Source: Pardosa pseudoannulata
Lineage: Eukaryota > Arthropoda > Arachnida > Araneae > Lycosidae
Length of the DNA stretch: 64,000 nt
Assembly: GCA_032207245.1 (NCBI GenBank)
Contig: CM063509.1
Span: 8,996,937-9,060,936, forward strand
Direction of reading: 5' to 3'
In this document: positions 34,407-46,803 of the stretch, piece by piece
Layout: every line of letters begins with the position of its first letter
How positions within the stretch are numbered: the first letter of the stretch is position 1
The notes under the pieces: model-generated
Databases searched by the model: none
Seen by the model: the letters and a program-made list of their open reading frames with translations, nothing else
What the model was told of the DNA's origin: nothing
Translations under genes and position numbers: made by a program

Positions 34407-34700
34407 CTGAAATTGGTACAGGAAAAATATAAATTTGGTGGCATTAACGGTTGAATAAAAATTAAATTAGACGTTTAATTCTTTAGAGCCGGTTTCATCA
34501 AAGTCGTTTAATGAATAACCACGATTAATCTCTGTTTCAAAATCTCAGAACTCGACTCAGAAGTAAACTGAAAATGCTACAGAAAAAAATATAAATTTGG
34601 TGGCATTAACGATTGAAAAAAAAATTAAATTTGACGTTTAATTCTTTAGAGCCGGTCTCACCAAAGTCGTTTAACGGCTAACCACGATTAATCTCTGTTT
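34388..34700. repeat. Two-copy tandem duplication, about 164-bp period
   Basis: CTCGACTCAGAAGTAAACTG...TTTAATTCTTTAGAGCCGG...ACGATTAATCTCTGTTT occurs at about 34390-34545 and again at about 34554-34703 with a few differences. The duplicated unit includes the acceptor region of the exon-like fragment and one arm of the foldback element. Confidence 0.85.
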
Positions 34701-34779
34701 AAAAACTGCTTCCCACCATTTGCTTGCGTCATGGGTTAATCGTGGTTAGCCTTTAAACGACTTTTGTGAGATCTGCCCT
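34653..34779. mobile_element. Foldback MITE, Harbinger-like
   Basis: The left end GAGCCGGTCTCACCAAAGTC and the right end read in reverse, GGGCAGATCTCACAAAAGTC, continue as inverted repeats through GTTTAAMGGCTAACCACGATTA. TTA lies outside both ends. A second left end begins at 34490 because of the tandem duplication. TTA duplication and GRGCC ends suggest PIF/Harbinger; that is inference. Confidence 0.65.
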
Positions 34780-34803
34780 TAATGGTTGATTGAGCTGGGC
34801 CCT

Positions 34804-34949
34804 TACTCTGGACGTTGGGGTTCGTTTCGAACCTTCGTTGTGGCATCATTTTGACGTCAGATTGCGGACATTATGCGAGCAAATGATCAAGCTGACGTCA
34901 AAGTGACGTCACAGCGAACGTCAGAAACGATCCGCAACGTCCAGAGTAA
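34804..34949. mobile_element. 146-bp MITE with 15-bp perfect inverted repeats and three TGACGTCA sites
   Basis: TTACTCTGGACGTTG at 34804-34818 and its exact complement at 34935-34949. TGACGTCA palindromes lie at 34853-34860, 34894-34901 and 34905-34912. No ORF of its own. Superfamily unknown. Confidence 0.75.
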
Positions 34950-35550
34950 ACCCCTTGAGTGTTTTTTGATAGTCAATATCGTAATGATTTTTCTTATCGT
35001 AATCACTTATTCCAGCTGGAGTCATAGCTACGGGGTTCTCATACTTAGAAACATGACGTTTTCAATTGTTGACTATCAGATGGACACTATAGGTAAATAA
35101 TTCTTTTTTATAAAGTTTGTGAATTCTTATACTGTTTTACAATTTAATTCAGCGATGTCAATGGAAGGGGGCTTTAACTTAAGAACGTTGAATTATTTCA
35201 ATTGGGTTATAATGTTCTCCCACTGACAAGCAGATATGACTATACCTGTATTTTTCACTAATTTGAAAGTTACTCGGTGCATGTAATACCCTTTATAGCA
35301 TTTCTTAGCAAATGAACACTGTAAATGTCTAATTCCCGTGTTTTGTTTTCCTTCAAACAAACTGCAATACAAACTCTGTATACAAGTCTTTTTGTGTGTA
35401 GAACATGCAAGTGTTAAATTATGTATACGAATTTTCTCTCATGTGTAGGATAAAACTGGGAATGGAGTAAGTAAAGAGTTGATTCATTATTTTTTTTATA
35501 CAAAAATGTTTAAAATACTGTCAAAATGCATTGTATTTCACTGTGTCAGT
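34950..35550. other. A+T-rich spacer
   Basis: No gene or element boundary recognised. An open frame from 34873 crosses from the MITE into this region and is probably chance. Confidence 0.4.
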
Positions 35551-35551
35551 G

Positions 35552-35570
35552 TTATATATATATGAGTAAA

Positions 35571-35627
<57 letters not shown>

Positions 35628-35688
35628 ATGTGTATATATATGTATATATATATGTATATATATGTATGTGTATATATATAGGTAAATG

Positions 35689-35721
<33 letters not shown>

Positions 35722-35752
35722 ATATAGGTATATGTATATATATAAGTATATG

Positions 35753-35844
<92 letters not shown>

Positions 35845-35845
35845 G
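35552..35845. repeat. Compound TA/TG microsatellite
   Basis: Alternating TA and TG runs with GTAAATG and GGTATATG interruptions; frames on both strands are spurious. Confidence 0.95.
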
Positions 35846-35849
35846 GCAG

Positions 35850-36520
35850 AGGCGTAACTTGGCAGTTTCAACTGGGGGGGGGGCAAAAATTTTCAGTAAT
35901 GAATATTCGATAATCCTAAAACGGTAATGTTTTAACCCTTTTTTTAACTAATAATAGTTAAAAAAGTTTTAAAACATTAACGTTTATTATTGTTTATTTA
36001 GTTATAATGTCAAAATCTTAACAAATCTATAAAATCGATGCAAATTACAAAACATGATAGTTCCTTTCGTTTATTCTTCCGAAAAATGTTCTCCCCAAGT
36101 TTGCAAATATATCTGTCGCGATCGAAGGGAGGTCAGATTAAGCGGTAAATACCTCATAAATCAACTAAGTAAATAAAAAAGTTCTAAGTAAAATTGAATT
36201 AAGCTTTTTTTTTTTTCAATTAAAGCAAAAATCGATTTTTACCAAATATATAGACATTTATTTTCTTGAATGCATAATACTACATATCTATCTCAAATAG
36301 TTTGTCTTCTTGATCTTTCTCCTCTTTAATCAAACACAAGTTATCATTAAAATGTAAGTATTGTTTTACTTTTCAAATGAGTTTAAATATCAGTGTTTCG
36401 TTCACCAACGGAAGACTAATATTAAAATTTCAGTATATTCTAAAGTTCTAACATATTAGAAAACTAATAATTAGGATTATTCGAAATTATAACGTGGATT
36501 GAACTTTAAAATTTCGGTGA
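35850..36520. other. A+T-rich spacer
   Basis: CAGAGGCGTAACTTGG at about 35848 looks like a hAT-type end, but no partner end was found. Nothing else recognised. Confidence 0.4.
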
Positions 36521-36530
36521 ACATTTGGGG

Positions 36531-36708
36531 TTTGGTTTGGTTTGAATTTGGAGCTCTACGGTTTACTGTTTTGCTCACGAGGGCTAATGAAGCCGGGACC
36601 TACTGCTTAAAGTTGATTCTGAACAGCTACGAACATCCATGTCATCAGCGGGATTCGAACCCACGAACTCCGGCACCGAAAAGCAGCATTGGATTATCTT
36701 TCGTCTGC
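36531..36708 (-). mobile_element. tRNA-derived SINE, copy 2
   Basis: Flanked by a perfect 10-bp duplication ACATTTGGGG (36521-36530, 36709-36718). The minus strand carries B box GGGTTCGAATCCC and the body motif CATGGATGTTCGTAG; the tail is (CCAAA)n. The A-box end is shorter and diverged compared with copy 1. Confidence 0.8.
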
Positions 36709-36734
36709 ACATTTGGGGACACTGGTATTTATTG

Positions 36735-37260
36735 TATCTCATCTAACGATGCTCATTCGAATGACGGTAAAATTATCCCTAAATTCTGACATAAGAGCCC
36801 CCCCCCAATTGTCGGAATAATTGCCCCTATTTGGGAGAGGGGGTAAATTTATTGTTTTGAGCCTCTTTTGGTACTGATCAAACGAAAAAATAAGTTGTTT
36901 AAAACGGATCTAATGATGTTCTTTCGAATGATTCTGAAATTGTCCCAAAATTCCAACATGGGGGGGGGATGAAAATTTTGATTTTGGGACATCTTTGGGG
37001 GTGATTTGGGGCATTCTCGCTGTTGATTAAACCCCAAAAATGGTTGATCTAATCTGATCTAATGACCTTTATTCGAATGATATATTGTTCATGTTTATGA
37101 AATCATTTTAAAAATCCATAAGGTTATTTCTCCGCTCCTTAGAGATCTTTAAAAAATTTTTTAATTGATCAAACGATGAAATATGTTGATCAAATCTGAT
37201 CAAAAATGATCAAACGAATGACGTACTTTGAAATGTTAGTTTTCGTCAAGGGAGGGGGAC
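36735..37260. repeat. Degenerate tandem repeat, period about 150-170 bp
   Basis: The motif TCTAAYGATG...TTCGAATGA recurs near 36740, 36908, 37062 and (as GATCAAACGAATGAC) 37210. It is usually preceded by GATCAAACGA or GTTGATTAAAC and followed by C or G runs. Strongly diverged. Confidence 0.5.
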
Positions 37261-39828
37261 TAACTTTATCAGGGTTTATTTTCAGTTACATTTAAATATT
37301 GAATTGGCATTAATGCCAAACCTATCAAAATTACATTTTAAAAATTTCTTAAATTAGGTGTTTAAAAAAAATCAATATTTTGAAATCTTTTGTTAATTTT
37401 TAAAATGTTCCATGTACATTAATTTTTTCCTTATAATTTTACCTTTTTTAATTCTTATAAATATTTTTGAACACATAGGAGGTATTATTTTGCAGATAAA
37501 CTGAATAGTTAATTTAAGAGGAATATTTTTTAATTGCACGTTGAATTTTTCTGACGTATATCTAAATTTAAAATTAGTTTTAATAACTGTAATAAATTCA
37601 AAATTTAAATTGGATAACTCAGATTTTTTAAAACAAAATAGAAGTATTTGCTAAACATTTAAAAAAAATCTTTAACAAGTTAGGCCGCTAGGACGAGGAG
37701 CATTTTAAACATTAAAAAATATTCGTAAAAAAAACTGATTTTTAAACACATCGGATTTTAAATTAAGAAATTGTGATTAATTTACTAATACTTCAGTTTA
37801 TACGCTTACAAAGTTTCATAACTCAGAGTTGATATTTAAATATAAATTTTCGTAATATCCACCATTATAATACAATTTTAATGACATTCAACAAACATAA
37901 ATTATAAAGATATATATAAAAAAATTAATAGACAAAATATAAGATATCAATAAAATATAATATGTATACAAAAATGGTATATATACCATGAAAATGATTT
38001 CAGTTAAATTAAAATGCTAAAACTGTAAAAGTATTAACAGCATTTTAGTATTTAAAACATTAAATTCCAAAGAGATATTTTGCACTAAAATTTCATTTTT
38101 TATAAACTAGGAAGCAAAACTTTATTATGAATGTATATTTTGAAAATTTTTCGTTAATTAAATATTATATGTCAAAAACGACGGACTATTTCAACATGCT
38201 CAAACTTTTTTCAATGAACAAAATCATTTCTAGCATAAACTTTCAAATTTTTATATACATATTTAAATATGTCTCCTTAATATTAATTTAACGATACGAA
38301 TTTTGTTAATCGAAATTTATGATAAATATTATCCAAAAACTACAGACTATTTCAATAGATAGATATTTTTTTCTTTCACTGATAAAAATCATTTTTAGCA
38401 CAAAAACTATACAAGTTGATGATTACTTATGCGATTAAATGAAATAATACAGATTAAAGAATACAAAGAGTGGAATTTTAATCAAACAAAATACGTCCCT
38501 TTTTGGCATGAAAATTTAAGGAATTTATAAATTTTTTAAAGGTTTTCTTATGGGACCTAGCTTAAAATTAAAGATTTCAAGAACCCAATTTTTAAGGATC
38601 TTGCTGATTGAAGTAGTTTTTAAAAACTTTTGATGATTTTTTAATTCAGGTTTTTTTTTTTCCAAAATATATAATACTTGTACGCCTATATAGATACACA
38701 AACATTAAAGCTAAACATGAAAACTAAAAAAATTATATATATTAAAAAATACTTACCAGTTCGCTTGATGTTTGCAATTTCAGCGGAAATGTATGCGCTT
38801 TAATCAAACATATCTAATCGTATCACACGTACCTAATTTGAAAATCTGAAATTCTCGAAGGCGGCAATATCTCAAGCACAACTACTCTTATCACCTAAAC
38901 GAATGATGGACTCCCTTGACCTAGTCCTCTTGTTAAGTCTGTCACTTAAAATTTTATTGTATAAATCGTTCTTTATTCTGACAATGAAGTACAGCTACAA
39001 GAGGAATAACCCCTACAAGCTAGGGTGAAATATTTGTACGAATTTTCTATACTTAAGACTTAAATCATGCATTTTCTGTTTAACATGACGTTTATTTAAT
39101 GGATTAGTAATATACCTAGCCCAGTCTCACAAACGATTCCATTAATAGTACAGCCTTAGGTTACACGAAACTGATGCCGACCAGATGTGCAATTCCCTCT
39201 CCAAGGAAAAAAAATCTATCTAAAACAAGATATTTTAGGGGAAATGGCTCTTTAATCAGTTTTGTTCCTAATGACTGAATAACATGCGCACCCCATATTG
39301 TGTCCATTTATCTTCCTTCCCGGACTTCCTGGGTATTTTCAACACCCGAAGTGTTTAGTTTCCCATAGTGTTTTAGTGAATACCCTCCACAAACATACAC
39401 AGACATTTCTCGAACCCATTTAGACCCTTCAATTCACCGGTCATTATTAAAATGAATGTCAAAGATTGCGGAACTTAGCACACCCCGTATCTTGACCACT
39501 CGGGGTGGCGAAAGCCTGTAGCCCTTCAAGACATTTCTGAACGAAACGTCTTTTTCTAAGAAAACTGTTGTCTATAGCCAAGCAGAGGGTCCATTTTCTT
39601 TCCACGACACGGTCTTATAGAATTTTGGAATTTCGGGGGAGGGGGGACACCGGTCCACTTGACTAAGGCTTTAAAACAAGAAATCTGTTGGTTTCTTCTT
39701 TATTCCTTTTTCGGTAGCATATATTTACTCCTCAAAAAAGGTCTTCGAAAATCGAGAAGCATACAGTTATTAGAGTACCTATACTTCCTTTAATAAATTA
39801 GAAAAACCCTACAAATCGTCAGAGGAGA
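37261..39828. other. A+T-rich spacer, no gene seen
   Basis: Read on both strands, there is no convincing ORF, RNA gene or element boundary. Base composition becomes slightly less A+T-rich after about 38770. Confidence 0.5.
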
Positions 39829-39842
39829 AACTACAAGTTTGA

Positions 39843-40013
39843 TTTGGTTTGGAGTGCTACGGTCTACTTTTTGCAACACGAGGGCTAATGAGATCGGGAC
39901 CTACAGCTTAAAGCCGATTCCGAAGGCTACGAACATCCATGCCACAGTGGGATTCGAACCCACGAACTCTGGTACCGAAGGCCAGCACCCTAACCCATCT
40001 GCCATCGTTCGGC
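39843..40013 (-). mobile_element. tRNA-derived SINE, copy 3
   Basis: Flanked by a perfect 14-bp duplication AACTACAAGTTTGA (39829-39842, 40014-40027). On the minus strand it runs from a TGCCGAACGATGGCAG head through GGTGCTGGCCTTCGG, B box GGGTTCGAATCCC and ATGGATGTTCGTAGCC to a CCAAA tail, matching copy 1. Confidence 0.85.
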
Positions 40014-40245
40014 AACTACAAGTTTGAATTCTTATACTTGCTTTAAAAATGTCCCAGGAAAGGAGGATAACCTTATTTAAAATAAATCTTAAGAACATTA
40101 ATAAAAACAGGATAACTGAAACATTCATTAAAATGCCAAAAATTCAACGTGTGAATAAAACCCAAAACATTTGGAGGGGCAAAACTACAAGTTTGAATAT
40201 ATATACTTGCTTTAAAAATGAATCAGGAAAGGACGATAACCGTAA
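40014..40245 (+). repeat. Direct repeat, about 60 bp, spaced about 172 bp
   Basis: CTACAAGTTTGAAT...TATACTTGCTTTAAAAATG...CAGGAAAGGA..GATAACC at 40016-40073 recurs at 40188-40242. The first copy overlaps the SINE target duplication. Confidence 0.8.
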
Positions 40246-40303
40246 TTGGAATAATTATTAAGCACACTACTAAACAAAAACTTCAACATTTAAATGAATG
40301 TTA

Positions 40304-41277
<974 letters not shown>

Positions 41278-41654
41278 TTAAAATTTATATGATAGCAATA
41301 TATCCTTAGCAAATTCTTACATTTCAAATACAAATTTCGATAATTACTTTTGTATTTACTCGTTGGGGCAAACCGAAACGATTTCATACCTTTAGAAATG
41401 AGGTTTTTCAATTCCATGAACTAACACGAAAAAAAAAATTTTTTTTCCTTTTTGTATGAATTCGGTATGAAGATATCTTTTTAAATCGTGCGGATAGTTT
41501 TAGAAACCATTTATTATTCAAAACGTGTGAACTTTTTCTAAGGACTGCATTTTATTAATGGTTGATACAATCGTTAAAAATTTATTATAATCATACATGT
41601 TATTGAATTTGTTATAATTGAGCCTTTGTTTACTAAATTTCTGGTCCAAATATA

Positions 41655-41824
41655 CCTAATGGAGATTTATTCGTATATGTGTCTGCTCCAAATGCACATA
41701 TCTTACAAATCTCTTTTTGGTTGAATCTCGTTTCTGTATTTCGAAAGGTAAGTATGAAACATTTCAAACCTGATCTCTTCATGAAATTCTAGATTGTTTT
41801 TACTCCTAGTCTTTTTATAAAATT
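41655..41824 (-). repeat. Dispersed repeat, copy a
   Basis: The minus strand reads ATACTTACCTTTCGAAAT...ATTCAACCAAAAAGAGATTTGTAAGATATGTG...ACACATATACGAATAAATCTCCATT and aligns with 45060-45235 on the plus strand. No function recognised; the shared frame around TYLSK.RN may be chance or an old coding piece. Confidence 0.65.
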
Positions 41825-41828
41825 TTAA

Positions 41829-42053
41829 CCCTTTCGTGGGCCATTTATTTCTCACTCCACGTTTCAAAACAGAGTTGCTAATTTTATTCAATCGATCGAA
41901 CAATTGATGACAGCCCAAAACGGAAGCAGGAACCAGTCTTCCCTTCATTTCAATAACAAGACCAATATATTAGAATGGGTTTTGCGCTTCCCACAAGTGT
42001 ATTTTGTAAGATCGTGTAGGTGGGAAGTAATCTTCCCACGGCCCACGAAAGGG
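41829..42053. mobile_element. 225-bp TTAA-flanked MITE
   Basis: TTAA at 41825-41828 and 42054-42057. Perfect 14-bp inverted ends CCCTTTCGTGGGCC and GGCCCACGAAAGGG. A small hairpin GTGGGAAG-TAAT-CTTCCCAC (42020-42039) lies near the right end. piggyBac-type by target site and CCC start. Confidence 0.85.
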
Positions 42054-42057
42054 TTAA

Positions 42058-42974
42058 GATGTACTTCGGAATATTTGAAAATAATTTGGCAGCTTCGATA
42101 GATCCAAAACTGATTTGTTGCAAAGTTTCTATATCAGATGGGGAAATGATCTTCAGTTTTACTTTCTAAAATCTAATTAAAAATGTCTACGATTAAGAAA
42201 TGTGCCACGGTTAATAAAATGCCTCCGAATTCTGTTAAACGTTTTTAAACGAAGTATGTGACGTCACTCTACTTGTTACTCTCCTGTCCAAGGGCAATAC
42301 GTCTCCTGTTGTAAAACAGTAGACTGTAGCGTTCCAAACTATCCTATTGCTTTCTGCTATTTTAAATTTAGTTCCTTATTTATTTTTCTTAATGTTAATC
42401 GGAAGTTTTTCAAATTAGTAGACCTCTGCAAAGAATCTTTCACCAGGTTTAGAACTCTACAGTCTACTGTCGTATCCTATAAGACAAAGGTTTCCACGCC
42501 AGCGACGGGATTCGAACTCTCGAAAGACCATCGTAGTGTGTAAAATGAACGTTGTGTGACATGTTATTAACTTCTTATTTTTAATTTAAAACCAGAGATG
42601 GAACGCAATGCTTGTTTTTTGGGAACTGTGGAAAATATATAGCTATTATTCTCGGAAGTAAGTACTTTAAAAATAAATTTCCAGTTTTAAAAAACGTTTA
42701 GATTTTAAGACATTTCATTGAACGTCTATTCTTTCCTGATTTCTGAAAGATGGACAGATTTAATTTCTGTCTTGCAAATATGGACTACATAGATTGCCAG
42801 CTTAAGTCACAATAAGAATAATTACAAATAATATTGAAAAATAGGAAGTGGTACATTCCTTATTAAGCCCCTAATGGTCAGTATTCCAATTATCAATACA
42901 ATTCAGAGCTTTCTACAAGAGTTGTCTTTAAATAGAAGAAATAAGTATCCTAAGAAGTCGTGCAACTGGGTGCC
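42058..42974. other. Spacer with diverged SINE pieces
   Basis: GTAGACTGTAGCGTTCCAAAC (about 42323) and AGGTTTAGAACTCTACAGTC...GGGATTCGAACTCTCG (about 42448-42520) resemble the tail and B-box parts of the SINE family in opposite orientations. No other feature was seen. Confidence 0.45.
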
Positions 42975-43870
42975 AAGAAGATCCCAACCCGCCCTCCCTT
43001 CCAGGTGTAGTTACATTTATACTTTTTCTATGTCAAAAGCCCTCTAGCGGCCAACAACTCACCCAAAACAGCGCCACCTATTCGGTCTCGTAAAGAAATT
43101 CCATTACAGCGCCATCTAGTGGTGTCATGAAAATCAGATTCTTCTAGATGGTAGCCGTTGGCAAGAAAGTTCCCAACCCGCCCTCCCTTCTAGGTGTAGT
43201 CACTTTTATAGTTTTTTTATGTCAAAAGCCCTCTAGCGGCCACCAAGAAACTCCATTACAGCGCCATCTAGTGGTTTATGAAAATCAGATTCTTCTAGAT
43301 GGTAACCGTTGATTGGGTACCAAGAAAGTTCCCAACCCGCCCTCCCTTCTAGGTGTAGTCACTTTTATAGTTTTTTTAATGTCAAAAGCCCTCTAGCGGT
43401 CAACAAGAAACTCCATTACAGCGCCATCTAGTGGTGTCATGAAAATCAGATTCTTCTAGATGGTAGCCGTTGGCAAGAAAGTTCCCAACCCGCCCTCCCT
43501 TCTAGGTGCAGTCCTTTTATAGTTTTTTTTTATGTCAAAAGCCCTCTAGCGGACACCAAGAAACTCCATTACAGCGCCACCTAGTGGTGTCATGAAAATC
43601 AGATTCTTCTAGATGGTAGCCGTTGGCAAGAAAGTTCCCAACCCTCCCTCCCTTGTAGGTGCAGTCACTTTTATAGATTTTTTTTATCTCAAAAGCCCTC
43701 TAGCGGCCACGAAGAAATTCCATTACAGCGCCACCTAGTGGTGTTGTGAAAATCCATTTAGTTGAAGTGTCTTGTAACAGGACTTCTAGATGGTAGCGTT
43801 AGCTACAAAGTTTCCAACCCGCTCTCACTTCTAGATGTAGTTTCTTTTATAGTTTTCCGTATTAAAAGCC
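42975..43870. repeat. Tandem array, about 155-bp unit, carrying CTCF-like motifs
   Basis: TCCCAACCCGCCCTCCCTT-type blocks recur near 42983, 43171, 43330, 43483, 43637 and (diverged) 43812. Each full unit holds CCCTCTAGCGG (43040, 43229, 43389, 43542, 43696) and GCGCCAYCTAGTGG (43109, 43261, 43421, 43574, 43728). Read on the minus strand, both match the CTCF core CCRSYAGRKGGC. The units differ by small changes, so this is an older local array. No ORF. Confidence 0.85.
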
Positions 43871-44530
43871 ACCTTCCTTTTTTTACCTCTTCTTGCGAGT
43901 CATCCTCATACCAGAACAGGACCGGTTTGAACTAGAAGAAACTTCAGACTTCTCCCAACCAATAGAAGGGCCTGTTGGATTTTAAGGATTTCGGACCCCT
44001 CCGTTCTGGAGGGGACCCCGGTTTTTTTTCCGAGGGGTAGTCTGATTTTTTAGAGGACAAGGTTGTGACCAGAGGAGAGTGGAAGGTGAAAGCTGCTGAC
44101 ATCTGCGGCTTGAGGGATAGACACTTTGAGAAAAATCATCACCATTGTGAGAGTGCAGCTATGTCCGACATAAGGTTTGCGAAACTGATTTGCTCGCCCC
44201 ACTCACACGTTGTGGGTTGAATGCCCAAGTTTTTTTCGCGACTCCAGGAAGCGTGTGGTGTGGCCAGTGAAAACGATTGCACTTAAACTCCACCAAGTTT
44301 TGGAGAGTTGTGATTGGTCTCCAGGAGGCGATTCAGGATCGTCCTTGGAGTACCGGTCCTTCTGGGCAGGAAAGGACGCATTGTACAAAGGACAATAGAA
44401 CAACGAACGCATCAGCACAGGATAATGGAAAAAGTATAGGGTTGCCTGAGTAGAAAGAAGGGGGAAAAAGGATGCAGCGTTCTCTTGGAGATTGGCAATT
44501 TTTTTTCAGGCGCAGCACGCGGAGTGCTTC
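43871..44530. other. G+C-richer segment of unknown origin
   Basis: Less A+T-rich than all neighbours, with a CCCCTCC-GTTCT-GGAGGGG hairpin near 43996-44014. Open frames of about 60-70 codons exist on both strands at 44203-44418 without recognisable domains. It could be part of an LTR or an untranslated region. I see no paired copy in the window. Confidence 0.4.
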
Positions 44531-45059
44531 TTTTAATTTAAAAAAAATATTTTTTTAGCATATTTCCTTGTCTTTTGTTCTATATTTGAATGTTGTAATA
44601 CAGATCAGTGGCATTTTACTATAATTAAAGACGATATAAAGTAAACTTGGGTTATTAATGGCTTTGAAATAACAAAAGCAATGTACTATACCACAACAGC
44701 CATATCGTTTTTTTTTTAGAGCCAGCGCCGACTCGAGAGCAGTCTTCGATGTCTACAAATAAGTTGATTCCAGTTGTATTCTTTAAGCATTTATTTAATT
44801 GTATAAATTCATTTAATCGAGACATATTTGTCCATGTGTTTATTCATGAGTAATTATTTTTTCTTTCTCAAACAATAGGCCAACATATTTTTATAACTGG
44901 ACAACTGAAAATTTTTAAACGATATCGTTTGTTTGCAGATAAATATTAGCTCAAGGGTGGTATTTTTTTTGCAGTCGACTTCGCAAGTCATGAAGTCGAT
45001 AAACAGGGAAGTTCAGTACTCTATTCCAAAAGTGATCGACACTCACTCGATCGGTCAAG
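44531..45059. other. A+T-rich spacer
   Basis: No gene or repeat boundary recognised. Confidence 0.4.
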
Positions 45060-45240
45060 ATATTTGTATTAAAGCGTCTATAAAAACCATTAAATGTTAT
45101 AGTGAAGAAATCAGGATTAATATATCAGATACTTACCTTTCGAAATGTAGAACAGTTCTGAAAGCAATCCAACCGAAAAGAAATCTGTTAGATATGTGTA
45201 TTTGTAGAAGACACATATACTAATAAATCTCCATTGGGTA
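45060..45240 (+). repeat. Dispersed repeat, copy b
   Basis: Aligns with the reverse strand of 41655-41824: shared ATACTTACCTTTCGAAAT, ATCCAACCGAAAAGAAATCT and ACACATATACTAATAAATCT. The similarity ends near GGGTAYA at the right. Confidence 0.65.
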
Positions 45241-46100
45241 CAAGTGGATGTTAAATGTTTTCAAAATCATCAATATTTATTTTATGTTTTTTGGCACAAA
45301 ATCCTCGGGGGAAATTCTGTGCCATACAAGTTCTGTTAGAGTATAAATACAAGGTACATCTAAAAGTTTACAAAATATACAAAAATACAATAAAAAATGT
45401 ACATTAGTGAAATTTTCCAAACAGACTGGTAACAAATCATACCAAAATCATTGAAATAAATCATAAAATACTTCAATTATAAATTACTTTTTTAGTGTTC
45501 GTTCCTCTAAACATGAAATTGACACAAATAACACCGAATTAATAACTGTATATAAACTTTTAGGGTTATTTCAACGAGTGAAATTCACTCGCAAGTTAAT
45601 GAATTTTTAATTTTCTATTAAAAGCAATTTTTGGCCACACATGTTAAGGATATGAAAGTTTTCTGACGGCCAATCAGTTCTAAAGATCATACAATAATCA
45701 AATAGATCATTACCAACGAATATCATTAATAAATAAAAAATATTTCAAAGTAACGATACAATGGATTGAATCAGTTGATTAAGGATATTCAATGATCATT
45801 TAATATTTGTACAGATACCTTTTTACAAACGTGCAATAAGTAGTTAAAGTAAAAAGATAAATTGCCGAACAAAACGTAACAAGAAATTATTTGCAGATAT
45901 GCAATTCGGTATAGAGAAAGTGCATGTTTGTAAACAAGTACGAGTGCTGACTACAACTCAACTTTTCGTTGGCAAAACATTGCTTGTTTTCATTGTATCT
46001 TATGAGCTTCGATATGGATCACGTATACAATAAAACTAAATTTTATTTAAGGAAAGATCAGAAACTGCACAAGTACGTCAAAATAGATTTTTTTAGACCT
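45241..46100. other. A+T-rich spacer
   Basis: No gene recognised. Confidence 0.4.
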
Positions 46101-46104
46101 TACA

Positions 46105-46245
46105 AAATTTTATATATATATATATATAATATAATATATATATAATATAATATATATAATATAATATATATAATATAATATATATATAATATAATATTAT
46201 ATATAATATAATATATATATATATATTATATATATATATATATTA
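46105..46245. repeat. (TATAATA)n-type microsatellite
   Basis: Alternating TATATA and TATAATATAA units over about 140 bp. Confidence 0.9.
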
Positions 46246-46514
46246 AAAATTAAGCACTTTACACAGTACTGTAAAGTATCATAATCAATGTGTAACTACT
46301 TTGATTATGTTAACAGGCTCAATAAACTATTACATAAATAAGAATCTAATATAGAGGTGCAAAACCTTATCATTTTAAGGACAAAAAATAATTACATTTA
46401 TACGTACAGTATTTCTCACAAAGGAATAAAAAATACATTGGAAATATGAAAAAGAAAATCTTAGTAATAAAAAAAATTTTTAGAGCATAATTTTATATAA
46501 TCTACTACATTACA

Positions 46515-46803
46515 GTAAGATTAACGTTCGATTTCCATTCTGAAAATGTTTGCAGCATATACTCGAAGAACCAGTCTTGCTTTTTCAAAGATTTTATCTA
46601 AAGCATTCGCAATGTAGAATCTATAGGAAAGCAATAAAATCCAACATTTCCCCCTTTTTTGTAACGCTTATACAGCCATACGTACAACAGCTTGTTACCA
46701 TTTTCAAATAATTGACAAATTTAAAATCCCAATAACAAACACAATCCGTAGGAAATGCAAATGTTTTGCCAACGAGGAAGTTGAGCTGCCATTTTTGCTG
46801 CAC
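46515..46803 (-). pseudogene. Possible THAP-type zinc-finger fragment
   Basis: On the minus strand from 46701 the frame reads MVTSCCTYGC, then KKGEMLDFIAF, close to the start of THAP DNA-binding domains, which begin with M-x-x-x-C-C-x-x-x-C and continue to an FHRFP-like block. A stop at 46621-46623 ends it; a neighbouring frame stays open through NALDKIFEKARLVLRVYAAN to about 46515. Upstream, MAAQLPRWQNIC starts at 46792. The later Cys and His ligands of THAP were not found. Broken gene or P-element-type remnant are both possible. Confidence 0.3.
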
